From Sphingobacterium sp. FBM7-1 (GTDB lineage: Bacteria > Bacteroidota > Bacteroidia > Sphingobacteriales > Sphingobacteriaceae): DNA of 64,000 nt. The notes under the pieces were generated by a model. It did not search any database, had not been told where the DNA came from, and saw only the letters and a program-made list of their open reading frames with translations. Below, piece after piece: positions 17,313 through 26,123 of the stretch. The position numbers and the translations under genes are program-made. Numbering within the stretch: position 1 is the first letter of the stretch; each line of letters begins with the position of its first letter. The stretch covers positions 186,001 through 250,000 of the forward strand of contig NZ_JAJEWJ010000002.1 of the NCBI RefSeq assembly GCF_020687765.1. The letters are read 5' to 3'.

Positions 17313-18823
17313 GAAGTATCATGGTCTCTTTAAAAAATATCACCAAGCAGTTTAACGGTGTGTATGCACTACGCGATGTTAGCATGGAGTTTCCTGCTGG
17401 AAAGGTGATTGCGTTGATTGGTGAGAATGGTGCCGGCAAATCGACGTTGATGAATATATTGAGCGGCGTGTATGGGGACTACGAAGGGGACTTGGTTTAT
17501 AAAGATCAAGTAATGCATTTCCAGGGCCCTCGGGATGCACAAGATCAGGGCATTACCATTATCCACCAAGAGCTCAATCTGATACCTTATCTCAGCGTGG
17601 TGGAGAACATCTTTTTAGGTAGAGAGCTTATGACGCCATGGGGTGCTTTGGACACTGCTCAGATGAAACGGGTCGCCAAGGAACTCCTTTCGCGGCTGAA
17701 GTTAGATCTTCATTTGGATACTCCTGTGTCTCAATTGAAGGTTGGCGAATGCCAATTGATCGAAATAGCCAAAGCGTTGCTCGTTGAAAGCAATGTGGTA
17801 ATTATGGATGAGCCAACGTCGGCTATCAGTGAATCGGAAGTAAACGCATTATATGACATCATCGCGGATCTCAAAGCATCGGGCAAAACAGTGGTCTATA
17901 TATCCCATAAGATGAAGGAGCTATTCGCGCTTGCAGACGAGTATGTCGTATTGCGGGATGGTCAGGTGGTTAAACAAGGCTTGATGGGTGAGGTAGATGA
18001 GCAGCAACTGGTCAATATGATGGTAGGAAGAGACTTGGCAGCACGGGTTAGATGTCCCGATCGAATTACCGAAACGACAGTAATTCGGGTAGATAAATTG
18101 TCGCTTGCCCATCCGGATAAGGAGGGGATGCTACTGGATAACCTATCTTTTGATTTGGTGAAGGGCGAAATTTTGGGCGTTTTTGGTTTGATGGGGGCGG
18201 GAAGAACAGAACTGCTGGAAACATTGTTTGGTTTACGCGGAAAGCCGTTGTCGGGCAGTTTTTCTTTTGATCAGCATGAAATATCTTTTTTTAGTTCGCC
18301 TAATCAAGCGCTTCGGTACGGTCTGGCTCTTGTACCGGAAGACCGTAAAGGAGATGGATTAGTGCTGGGAATGAATGTGCGATCTAACCTATCCCTTTCG
18401 GTGTTGTCGAGTTTAGAAAACTTAGGTGTTTTAGCCGATGTGCAGGAAAAGGAACTTTGCCAGCAGTACGTGGAACGTTTGCGTATTAAAACGGCGAGCG
18501 ACCAGCAGTTTGTGGGTAATTTGAGTGGAGGGAATCAGCAGAAGGTAGTGCTAGCCAAATACCTGGCTACGAATCCGAAAGTACTGATGCTGGACGAGCC
18601 TACACGGGGTATTGATGTATACGCCAAACAAGAAATTTATGATTTAATAAGAGAGCAAGCTGGTCTCGGATTGGGCGTTATCGTTGTTTCGTCGGAATTA
18701 CCCGAATTATTTGCCATTACCGACCGTATTCTGGTGATGTGTGATGGCCGAATTACAAAACAGTTTAAGACAGACGAAGCTACTGAAGAAACGATTTTAC
18801 AGGCAGCTTTGCCAGATAAATAA
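17309..18823 (+). CDS. sugar ABC transporter ATP-binding protein (RbsA/XylG type)
   Basis: A 504-residue protein with two fused nucleotide-binding domains. Domain 1 has Walker A GENGAGKST, a degenerate signature VGECQ and Walker B VVIMDEPTSA. Domain 2 has a modified Walker A GLMGAGRTE, the full signature LSGGNQQKV and Walker B LMLDEPTRGID. This asymmetric pattern is typical of CUT2-family sugar ATPases. The start overlaps DUF2291 by four bases; ATG 17321 is an alternative. It energises import by the downstream permease. Confidence 0.93.
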   Translation: MRSIMVSLKNITKQFNGVYALRDVSMEFPAGKVIALIGENGAGKSTLMNILSGVYGDYEGDLVYKDQVMHFQGPRDAQDQGITIIHQELNLIPYLSVVENIFLGRELMTPWGALDTAQMKRVAKELLSRLKLDLHLDTPVSQLKVGECQLIEIAKALLVESNVVIMDEPTSAISESEVNALYDIIADLKASGKTVVYISHKMKELFALADEYVVLRDGQVVKQGLMGEVDEQQLVNMMVGRDLAARVRCPDRITETTVIRVDKLSLAHPDKEGMLLDNLSFDLVKGEILGVFGLMGAGRTELLETLFGLRGKPLSGSFSFDQHEISFFSSPNQALRYGLALVPEDRKGDGLVLGMNVRSNLSLSVLSSLENLGVLADVQEKELCQQYVERLRIKTASDQQFVGNLSGGNQQKVVLAKYLATNPKVLMLDEPTRGIDVYAKQEIYDLIREQAGLGLGVIVVSSELPELFAITDRILVMCDGRITKQFKTDEATEETILQAALPDK

Positions 18824-18832
18824 GTATACCAT

Positions 18833-19816
18833 ATGAATTTAAGTATTGCCCCATATAAAAAAAGATTACAGCAGTTGCAGCCGTTAATTGCTTTATTTTT
18901 GCTGTGTTTTATTATCGCCATCTTTTCCGATCGTTTTATGACGGTGACCAATCTTTGGAATGTGATGCGCCAAATTTCCGTGAACGTCTGCATCGCGGTC
19001 GGGATGACTTTGGTCATCATATCGGCAGGCATTGATTTGTCAGTAGGTTCTGTACTTGCTTTCGCAGGAGCTGTCACGGCTTCTTTTTTGAGTATGGGTG
19101 TGGAACTTCCGGTCTTCGGGGTGTATGCAGGATTTACGACGGTGGGAGCCATTTTAATGGGAATTGTTATGGGAGGTGTTTTGGGCCTGGTTAACGGCTG
19201 GGTGATCACCTATTTTAAAGTGCAACCATTTGTGGCCACACTGGCTATGTTAACGATTGCCCGCGGACTTACGATGCTTTGGACGAAGGGATATCCGATA
19301 AGTTCTTTAGGAGAACCATTTGCGCAGTTGGGGACAGGCTGGTTTTTAGGGGTACCCATACCAGTTTGGATTGCTGCTTTGGTGACTGTTTTAGCGGTTT
19401 TTACGATGAGAAAAACCCGATTTGGTCGCTACATTTATGCGATTGGAGGAAATGAACGCGCGGCACGGTTGTCTGGTATTAAAGTGAACCGTGTGAAGAC
19501 TTTGGTTTATATGCTAGCGGGTATGCTAGCTGCGGTAGGCGGTATATTGGTCACTTCTCGTCTTGACTCTGCCCAGCCAAATGCAGGTGTTGGCTATGAA
19601 TTGGACGCTATTGCGGCGGTAGTGATAGGAGGGACCTCCCTGTCAGGCGGACGAGGCCTAATTATGGGCACCGTATTGGGAGCGGTAATTATCGGGGTGT
19701 TAAACAACGGTTTGGTGCTGCTGGGGGTGTCTCCTTTTTGGCAACAGGTCGTGAAAGGTATGGTCATTTTGATTGCGGTCATTATTGATCGCTCGCAGCA
19801 CAAAGATAAAAAATAA
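18833..19816 (+). CDS. sugar ABC transporter permease (RbsC type)
   Basis: A 327-residue inner-membrane protein with about nine or ten hydrophobic segments. It carries CUT2 permease signatures: VGMTLVIISAGIDLSVGSVL near residue 60 and GGTSLSGGRG near residue 265. It completes the binding protein, ATPase and DUF2291 as a pentose-type importer. The kinase gene starts one base after its stop. Confidence 0.93.
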   Translation: MNLSIAPYKKRLQQLQPLIALFLLCFIIAIFSDRFMTVTNLWNVMRQISVNVCIAVGMTLVIISAGIDLSVGSVLAFAGAVTASFLSMGVELPVFGVYAGFTTVGAILMGIVMGGVLGLVNGWVITYFKVQPFVATLAMLTIARGLTMLWTKGYPISSLGEPFAQLGTGWFLGVPIPVWIAALVTVLAVFTMRKTRFGRYIYAIGGNERAARLSGIKVNRVKTLVYMLAGMLAAVGGILVTSRLDSAQPNAGVGYELDAIAAVVIGGTSLSGGRGLIMGTVLGAVIIGVLNNGLVLLGVSPFWQQVVKGMVILIAVIIDRSQHKDKK

Positions 19817-19817
19817 G

Positions 19818-21308
19818 ATGAGCAACAAACCATATATTATAGCGATAGATCAGGGAACGAGCAGCACAAAAACCCTCGCTTTTGATACGTCGGGCAAGGT
19901 TGTGGCCAAAGGAGCGGCGAAGTTGGATATTCGTTATGAACAAAATTTCGTCGAACAATGCCCCGAAGAAATTTACCAGAGTGTCTTGCAAGCGGTCGAG
20001 GCTTGTCGCGATGATCTCGTACAACAGGGCATACATTCGAATCAGATTGCAGCGGTGGGTATCACGAACCAACGGGAAACTTTCGTGCTTTGGGATGCAT
20101 CGGGAAACGTACTATATAACGCGATATCCTGGCAATGTAAACGCTCTTCAGCCATTTGTGATCGATTAAAGAATAATGGTAAAGAAAATTTAATAAAGAC
20201 CAAAACAGGCTTACCGATTGACCCTTATTTTTCGGCAACAAAGCTGATTTGGCTAGTGGAAAATGTGCCGGCTATTGCTGCGGAACTTAAGGGGGGAAAT
20301 GTGTTTTTTGGCACCGTAGATACCTGGATACTGTATAAGCTGACGGCAGGTCAGTGTTATCGAACCGACCATACAAATGCATCGCGTACGATGTTGTTCA
20401 ATATTTATGAGCTGACTTGGGATGAGGCGTTGTTGAAAGAGTTTGGTTTACAGGGGTTAAGGCTTCCAGAGGTTTGTTCCTCTTCTGATAAATATGCCCT
20501 TTCTACATTTGATGGTTTGTTTGATGAGCCTTTGCCCATTCGTGCGGTTATCGGTGATTCGCAAGCAGCGGCGTTAGGCGCGGGGTGCTTTAAGCGTGGA
20601 GAAGCAAAAGCTACTTTAGGCACTGGTAGTTCAATTATGATGGCAGTCGGACAGGATTTGCGTTATAAAGGTCAGGATACCGTAGATGCGATTTATTATA
20701 GTACGGAACAAGGTGTGGTGTACGCTGCTGAAGGAATTATCGTTTCATGTGGAGCCACGATTACATGGATGCGCGATCAGTTGAGGTTATTTGTGGAGGA
20801 AAAAGAGCTACAACAAATTGCCCAAGAAGTACCTGCAAATCACGGTGTGACCGTGATACCCGCCTTTAGTGGAATGGGAACCCCTTATTGGAAAAAGGAT
20901 GCTAAAGCCACAATTACAGGCTTGACTTTTGGCAGCGATCGTTCGCATCTAATCCGAGCAGCATTAGAATCCGTATGTTTTCAAATAAAGGATGTTATTC
21001 TAGCAACGGAGGCAGAGCATCAATTGAAACTATCTCAATTGATGGTTAACGGGGGTATGTCAAAAAACAAGTTTGTCGTACAATTTCTAGCTGACTTGTT
21101 AAATAAGCCGGTCGTGTGTGGTGCTATGGCCGATGCATCGGCGTTAGGCTGTGCGCGATTAGCAGGGATTGGCGTGTGGGGAACCTCGCTGGAAGTAGTT
21201 TTGCCACAAAACGAAAACAATACGGTGATTTTTTACCCTAGTTCGTCACAAGACGCAACACAGAAGAGCTATAAAAGATGGCGGGATATGGTCGAACGTT
21301 TTCTGTAA
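19818..21308 (+). CDS. FGGY-family sugar kinase, candidate D-apulose kinase
   Basis: A 496-residue FGGY kinase. I chose ATG 19818, one base after the permease stop; the frame extends to 19773 but would overlap the permease. Motifs: phosphate-1 loop AIDQGTSSTK (D11), GTVDTWILYKLT, catalytic Asp in VIGDSQAAALG (D247), ATLGTGSSIM, and VNGGMSKNKFV. It looks closest to glycerol kinase by eye. Glycerol kinase is unlikely here because the gene is embedded between a sugar ABC importer and RLP genes. A ketose kinase forming, for example, D-apulose 4-phosphate for the split transketolase fits best. Confidence 0.82.
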   Translation: MSNKPYIIAIDQGTSSTKTLAFDTSGKVVAKGAAKLDIRYEQNFVEQCPEEIYQSVLQAVEACRDDLVQQGIHSNQIAAVGITNQRETFVLWDASGNVLYNAISWQCKRSSAICDRLKNNGKENLIKTKTGLPIDPYFSATKLIWLVENVPAIAAELKGGNVFFGTVDTWILYKLTAGQCYRTDHTNASRTMLFNIYELTWDEALLKEFGLQGLRLPEVCSSSDKYALSTFDGLFDEPLPIRAVIGDSQAAALGAGCFKRGEAKATLGTGSSIMMAVGQDLRYKGQDTVDAIYYSTEQGVVYAAEGIIVSCGATITWMRDQLRLFVEEKELQQIAQEVPANHGVTVIPAFSGMGTPYWKKDAKATITGLTFGSDRSHLIRAALESVCFQIKDVILATEAEHQLKLSQLMVNGGMSKNKFVVQFLADLLNKPVVCGAMADASALGCARLAGIGVWGTSLEVVLPQNENNTVIFYPSSSQDATQKSYKRWRDMVERFL

Positions 21309-21356
21309 ACCGACATAGCAGTTACGATATATAAAGAAAAAAATAAAAGAAAAAAT

Positions 21357-22019
21357 ATGAAAAAGATAGGACTTATCCATACATCGGCGACGCTCGTTCC
21401 GGTATTTCAAGATTTGTTTAAAGACAAGGCTGTTCCGGCGGAGGTATTTAATATCGTTGATGACAGCCTCATTAAAGATGTCATTGCAAAGGGTCGATTG
21501 GAAGAAGACACAGCCCAACGTGTCATCAATTATGTGACGTCTGCCGAACAAGCGGGTGCAGACCTGATCATGGTGACTTGCTCCTCGATAGGCCGAGCCG
21601 TAGAACGGGCAGCGGAAAAGGCAGGAGTGCCGGTTATTCGAGTTGATCAGCCTATGGTAGATCGGGCAGTAGCAGAAGGAAAACGTATAGGTGTTGTGGC
21701 CACGTTGCCGACGACATTAGAACCGACTAGTGACCTAGTTTTGCGTAGGGCAGAAAAGGCCGGGAAAAAAGTGGAGCTGACAAGCCGTTTATGCGAAGGG
21801 GCTTTTGAAGCCCTTATGGGAGGAGATCCAGTTAAGCACGACGATATGATTATAGCAGCGCTTCGTGAGTTGTCGGGAGAGGTGGATGTGATTTTGTTGG
21901 CACAAGCTTCCATGGCACGAGCGGTTAACCAAATGCCCGACAGCGAACGAAACGTGCCAATATTGAGTAGTCCAGGCATTGCAGTGGACCATTTGGCAGC
22001 AGTATGCGAAGCATCCTAA
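21357..22019 (+). CDS. Asp/Glu-racemase-superfamily protein with one catalytic-type cysteine
   Basis: A 220-residue protein of the aspartate/glutamate racemase / arylmalonate decarboxylase / maleate isomerase superfamily. The first cysteine is in VTCSSIG (C75). The second position, usually Cys, reads LLAQASMAR (residue 184 is Ala), so a two-base racemase mechanism looks unlikely. C146 (LCEGAFEAL) is another cysteine of unknown role. It lies between the FGGY kinase and a BASS transporter, upstream of the RLP, so it probably acts on a branched sugar acid (decarboxylation, isomerisation or lactone/enol chemistry). The exact reaction is unknown. Confidence 0.78.
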   Translation: MKKIGLIHTSATLVPVFQDLFKDKAVPAEVFNIVDDSLIKDVIAKGRLEEDTAQRVINYVTSAEQAGADLIMVTCSSIGRAVERAAEKAGVPVIRVDQPMVDRAVAEGKRIGVVATLPTTLEPTSDLVLRRAEKAGKKVELTSRLCEGAFEALMGGDPVKHDDMIIAALRELSGEVDVILLAQASMARAVNQMPDSERNVPILSSPGIAVDHLAAVCEAS

Positions 22020-22031
22020 TAAAAAAGATCG

Positions 22032-23372
22032 ATGATGAGCAATTGGAGATTATGGAGCTTTTGGCTAGGGATGTTTGGGCTCGCGATTGCGGGTATAGGA
22101 TTCTTTTTTGATATTTTTATTGACTTTCAGCAGGCGCTGCTCTTAGGTAGTATCTTTAGTGCGATTGGTCTTGGTGCTTTCGGTAGTACCAAGGGATACC
22201 AATACACCATGTGGATTATTGTAGCCGTTATTGCAGGGATGACTTTTCCAGACCGAATTTTGCATGTTGGTGATTTTGATATGCGAAATAAATGGCTTAT
22301 CCTAGTGGTCATCCAGTTGGTGATGTTTGGAATGGGTATACAGATGAAAGTGCAAGATTTTACCCGAATCGGGGCTTCTGGAAAAGGAGTCGCTATCGGT
22401 TTGGCTACTCAGTTCACGATTATGCCGTTGGTAGGCTTTTTGCTCACCAAGGTCTTTGATTTTGAACCGGAGATCGCGGCAGGCGTTATCTTGATTGGTT
22501 GTTGTTCCAGTGGCTTGGCCTCGAATGTCATGGCCTATATTGCGAAAGCTAATTTGGTGTTGTCGGTAACGGTAACAGCACTAACGACCATAGTAGCACC
22601 CATCATGACGCCTTTTATGATGAAGGTTTATGCAGGGACGATGGTAGAGGTGGGTTTTTTAGAGATGGCTATGGAAATTATCAAAATCATGATTGTGCCT
22701 ATAGGTGCAGGGTTGCTGCATGATTATCTTAAGACGGCATCCCCGACGACCTATAAACGCTTGGGCCGGACGTCTATCATCATTCTCCTATTGTTGACGG
22801 TTTCGATCGTTAGTTTTCAGCTATTTTTTAAGGATGTCATTACGTCGACGGGAATGGCCATAGTGGAAGCTTGTTGCTTTATATTGGGTGCTATACCGGT
22901 CGGGTTTGGCTATCATTTATTGACAAAAAGACTGCCGTCATTAGATAAACGCATGCCCTATTTTTCTATGTTCGGTATTATATATTTTACAGCAGTGACA
23001 ACTGCTGCGGGGCAAAAATACCTCATGGAAATTGGAGCAGTATTGTTTTTGGCTGCGGTCATACATAATGGAGCAGGTTACTTTTTTGGTTACTGGTTCA
23101 GTAAACTGTTTGGTTTGAATGACTACTCTGCTCGCGCCATGGCCTTAGAGATTGGTTTACAAAACGGAGGAATGGCCAGTGGATTGGCCGGCAGTATGGG
23201 CAAGTTAGGTACCGTGGGGCTTGCCGCAGCTGTATTTAGTCCCTGGATGAATATATCCGGGTCGATTTTAGCGAATTATTGGAGAAGAAAACAAGAGAAA
23301 GAAGACCGGTTGAATGGGCAAGCCGGCGTGGAACAACGAGAAGATAATAAAATTAAGGAAGAGCATGGATAG
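22032..23372 (+). CDS. bile acid:sodium symporter (BASS) family transporter
   Basis: A 446-residue membrane protein of the BASS family, longer than the usual 320 or so. It has about 90 extra N-terminal residues with two or three added hydrophobic segments, and a charged C-terminal tail. Signatures: GVILIGCCSSGLASNVMAYI, LVLSVTVTALTTIVAPIMTP, and the crossover motif ALEIGLQNGGMASGLA. BASS proteins import anionic compounds such as bile acids, pyruvate or pantoate. Between the racemase-like and RLP genes, import of a sugar acid is the natural guess. The last 8 bases overlap the RLP start. Confidence 0.85.
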   Translation: MMSNWRLWSFWLGMFGLAIAGIGFFFDIFIDFQQALLLGSIFSAIGLGAFGSTKGYQYTMWIIVAVIAGMTFPDRILHVGDFDMRNKWLILVVIQLVMFGMGIQMKVQDFTRIGASGKGVAIGLATQFTIMPLVGFLLTKVFDFEPEIAAGVILIGCCSSGLASNVMAYIAKANLVLSVTVTALTTIVAPIMTPFMMKVYAGTMVEVGFLEMAMEIIKIMIVPIGAGLLHDYLKTASPTTYKRLGRTSIIILLLLTVSIVSFQLFFKDVITSTGMAIVEACCFILGAIPVGFGYHLLTKRLPSLDKRMPYFSMFGIIYFTAVTTAAGQKYLMEIGAVLFLAAVIHNGAGYFFGYWFSKLFGLNDYSARAMALEIGLQNGGMASGLAGSMGKLGTVGLAAAVFSPWMNISGSILANYWRRKQEKEDRLNGQAGVEQREDNKIKEEHG

Positions 23373-24618
23373 AATTGAAGCGACTTATTATGTGGAAACC
23401 CCGTACCCGTTAGCTGATGCGGCAGCGGTAATGGCAGGAGAACAGTCGTCGGGAACGTTTGTCGCCATACCTGGCGAAACAGAAGAATTAAAAATGCAGT
23501 ATGCCGCACGCGTTGAGCGGATAGAAGAATTGGAAACGGTGACACACGCTTCGTTACCAAGCGAACAGCTACATTTCGACAAATATCACCGGGGATTGGT
23601 GACAATTTCCTGGTCACTTGCCAATTTCGGTGCGAATCTACCGGTGCTTTGTTCTACCGTGATGGGCAATTTATACGAATTGCGTCAGTTTACGGGCATA
23701 AAGCTGATGGATATTCAGATCCCGGATAGTTATACGAAGCATTTCCGTGGTCCGAAATACGGTATCCAAGGAACGGCAAACCTTATTTCCCCTGAAATGA
23801 AAACACCCTTGGTAGGAACGATTATTAAGCCAAGTGTGGGGCTAACGATACCGGATACAGCAGATTTGGTAAAGCGATTGGCCGAAGCCGGTATAGATTT
23901 CATCAAAGATGACGAACTAATGGGCTCTAGCCAGAACTCTCCCTTTGAAAAACGGGTAGAAGCTATCATGAAGGTGTTGAATAGCTATCAGGACAAAACC
24001 GGAAAAAAGGTAATGTATGCGTTCAACATTAGTGATGAAATGGATAATATGCTTCGGAACTATGAAACGGTGGTCAAAGCAGGGGGGAGTTGTGCAATGG
24101 TTAGTTTATACAGTGTAGGCTTAACGGCAACCAAGCGTATAGCGGATATTGGACAGCTAATCATCCACGGACATCGCAACGGTTGGGGAATGCTAAACCG
24201 ACATCCTTTATTAGGCGTGACTTTTTCTGCTTATCAGAAATTATGGCGGCTGGCAGGTGTTGATCAGCTACATGTCAATGGTATTCGTAATAAGTTTTGG
24301 GAATCTGATGATTCGGTGCTCAAATCTATTAAAGGATGTCTGGCACCGATGGGCAACATACAGCCTGCTCTCCCGGTGCTGTCATCAGGACAGTGGGGTG
24401 GACAAGCTATCGATACCTATAGACTAAGTAAGACGACCGACTTTTTGTATTTGGCGGGCGGTGGTATAATGGCACATCCCGGCGGGATCGATAGCGGTGT
24501 CAAAGGTATTAAGCAAGCTTGGGAAGCGGCGGTAGCGGGCTTAACTTTAGCGGAAGCGGCGCAACAGTATCCGGCAGTAAAACAAGCTGTCGAAAAATTT
24601 GGAGGGAATAAATCGTAA
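23365..24618 (+). CDS. RuBisCO-like protein, candidate 3-oxo-isoapionate-4-phosphate decarboxylase or transcarboxylase
   Basis: A 417-residue RuBisCO large-subunit-type protein. I use ATG 23365, preceded by AAGGAAGAG, rather than the longer frame from 23314. RuBisCO landmarks are visible: GTIIKPSVGL with the K175 equivalent at K155, and the carbamylated Lys/metal triad KDDE at K181, D183 and E184. Loop-6 Lys is K310 (NGIRNKFW), followed by SSGQWGG and AGGGIMAHPGG phosphate-loop motifs. The K177 equivalent is Ser. It lies 11 bases before a DUF1537 kinase like OiaK. Known RLPs in this context decarboxylate (OiaX) or cleave (OiaT) 3-oxo-isoapionate 4-phosphate; I cannot tell which. It is not a CO2-fixing RuBisCO: no phosphoribulokinase is seen nearby. 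Confidence 0.85.
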   Translation: MDRIEATYYVETPYPLADAAAVMAGEQSSGTFVAIPGETEELKMQYAARVERIEELETVTHASLPSEQLHFDKYHRGLVTISWSLANFGANLPVLCSTVMGNLYELRQFTGIKLMDIQIPDSYTKHFRGPKYGIQGTANLISPEMKTPLVGTIIKPSVGLTIPDTADLVKRLAEAGIDFIKDDELMGSSQNSPFEKRVEAIMKVLNSYQDKTGKKVMYAFNISDEMDNMLRNYETVVKAGGSCAMVSLYSVGLTATKRIADIGQLIIHGHRNGWGMLNRHPLLGVTFSAYQKLWRLAGVDQLHVNGIRNKFWESDDSVLKSIKGCLAPMGNIQPALPVLSSGQWGGQAIDTYRLSKTTDFLYLAGGGIMAHPGGIDSGVKGIKQAWEAAVAGLTLAEAAQQYPAVKQAVEKFGGNKS

Positions 24619-24629
24619 AAATAGGAAAG

Positions 24630-26015
24630 ATGGCATACAGCATAGCTTTTTTCGGGGACGATTTTACTGGTTCTACGGACGCATTGCAAACATTGGCGGA
24701 AATGGGGCTTGATACGGTTCTATTTACCGGCGTTCCGACAGTTGAGCAGTTGCAAGCTTTTGGAGATAAGCAGGCTATCGGTATAGCCGGGATGACACGT
24801 ACGCTGCCGACAGCGGAAATTGGCGAACAGCTCCAAAAGGTGTTTGATCTTTTTTCGGCGATGGATGTAAAACATGTCCATTATAAGGTTTGTTCCACGT
24901 TTGACTCTTCTCCGACCATAGGAAGCATCGGTGAAGCTATTGATATCGGAATGGACGCATTTTCTGCCAAGATGGTTCCGTTAGTGGTGGGAGCGCCGTA
25001 TTTGGGGAGGTATTGTGCTTTTGGAAATCTATTTGCCCGGATGGGAACTGGAGGAGAGGGGGAAGTTTTTCGGTTGGACCGGCATCCTAGTATGGCTAAA
25101 CATCCCGTTACGCCCGCTAAAGAAAGTGATCTCCGTCTTCACCTCGCGCAGCAAACAGATAAGACAATTGGTTTGATTGATGTAACGCAACTGGATAGCT
25201 TGGATGCATCGACCATCGTTCGAAAAATCGACGAGGAAACGCAAGCAGCAGTAACGTTGTTTGATGCGATGACAGAACAGCATTTAGAACGTATCGGAGA
25301 GGTGCTGGAAGAACTGTCAACGCGGCAGCAGCACCCACTTTATTCCGTCGGATCTTCAGCCGTGTCAAAGGCACTTTGTGCCGCATGGAACAAGCAAGGA
25401 ATAGTATCGCCACGGACAGAATGGCCAACGCTTGAATCGGCTAAACCTTTATTGGTGCTTTCGGGAAGCGGTTCGGTAGTTACAGGAAAACAGATCGAAT
25501 ATGCAATTGCACATGGATTTAAAGAGGTGCCTATAGACGGTGTAGGGTTGGCTAATGATCCCGATACCTACGATCTTTCTGCTGTAGTGGAAGAAGTACG
25601 AGAACACATGCTGATGGGGCGGAGCGTAATCGTACATACCAGTATTGGTCCGGATGATCCTCGGTTGGGAAAAACAAGAGAAGTTTTGCAAGAGCGGGGA
25701 TTGTCTTCCTTAGAAATTAACGGGTATACGGCTAGTTTGTATGGTAAGACATTAGCACATATTACGGATCAGGTGGCTCAGGTATTGAAACTGGACCGCG
25801 TGGTGGTTGCTGGCGGGGATACGTCAAGTTTATTTGCGCGTCATTTAGGTATTGAAGCCGTAGAAATGGTGGCTCCTGTGGTACCCGGTGCACCACTTTG
25901 CGAGATACATGCCCAAAAGCCCCATATTCAAGGCATGACGATCAATTTCAAAGGGGGGCAAGTAGGTGGTATCGATTACTTTTTACGTATGGAAAAGGGA
26001 GGAGAGCTTATGTAA
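24630..26015 (+). CDS. oiaK: DUF1537-family acid sugar kinase, probable 3-oxo-isoapionate kinase
   Basis: A 461-residue four-carbon-acid-sugar-kinase-type protein. The N-terminal domain starts FFGDDFTGSTDAL (from residue 7) and has HYKVCSTFDSSPTIGSIG. The C-terminal domain has the ATP-binding GGDTSS (G395-D397), APLCEI and FKGGQVGGIDYF. Its pairing with an RLP is the arrangement reported for OiaK with OiaX/OiaT in D-apiose/apionate catabolism. The kinase would phosphorylate the branched keto acid before the RLP acts. It ends the operon: a weak hairpin follows, then a new GH78 gene. It differs clearly from the DUF1537 kinase at 4764, which has another partner. Confidence 0.82.
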   Translation: MAYSIAFFGDDFTGSTDALQTLAEMGLDTVLFTGVPTVEQLQAFGDKQAIGIAGMTRTLPTAEIGEQLQKVFDLFSAMDVKHVHYKVCSTFDSSPTIGSIGEAIDIGMDAFSAKMVPLVVGAPYLGRYCAFGNLFARMGTGGEGEVFRLDRHPSMAKHPVTPAKESDLRLHLAQQTDKTIGLIDVTQLDSLDASTIVRKIDEETQAAVTLFDAMTEQHLERIGEVLEELSTRQQHPLYSVGSSAVSKALCAAWNKQGIVSPRTEWPTLESAKPLLVLSGSGSVVTGKQIEYAIAHGFKEVPIDGVGLANDPDTYDLSAVVEEVREHMLMGRSVIVHTSIGPDDPRLGKTREVLQERGLSSLEINGYTASLYGKTLAHITDQVAQVLKLDRVVVAGGDTSSLFARHLGIEAVEMVAPVVPGAPLCEIHAQKPHIQGMTINFKGGQVGGIDYFLRMEKGGELM

Positions 26016-26123
26016 CAAACAGGACACTACAGGACGGCGGTTTAGTAGTGTTTTGATAGTTTCACCAGAAACTGACGTTTGTTTTCCTTGTGGTTGGAAA
26101 GCGTGATAAGATAATATAAGTAA
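26016..26123. other. gap with weak terminator-like hairpin before GH78
   Basis: ACACTAC (26024-26030) and GTAGTGT (26045-26051) can pair around a 14-base loop and are followed by TTTGATAG, a weak terminator for the RLP/oiaK operon. The rest presumably holds the promoter for the downstream hydrolase operon, but I see no convincing TAnnTTTG box. Confidence 0.4.

Noticed and set aside
18637-19209. 190-codon antisense frame across the ABC ATPase/permease junction
   Set aside because: It is a shadow of well-supported + strand genes, with low-complexity T/P/A-rich composition and no recognisable domain.
19818-21308. Housekeeping glycerol kinase
   Set aside because: The sequence resembles GlpK, but there is no glycerol facilitator or glycerol-3-phosphate dehydrogenase; it is one base from a sugar ABC permease in a pentose-type operon.
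23365-24618. Carbon-fixing RuBisCO
   Set aside because: The Lys177 equivalent is Ser, there is no phosphoribulokinase or small subunit nearby, and the gene is paired with an acid-sugar kinase.
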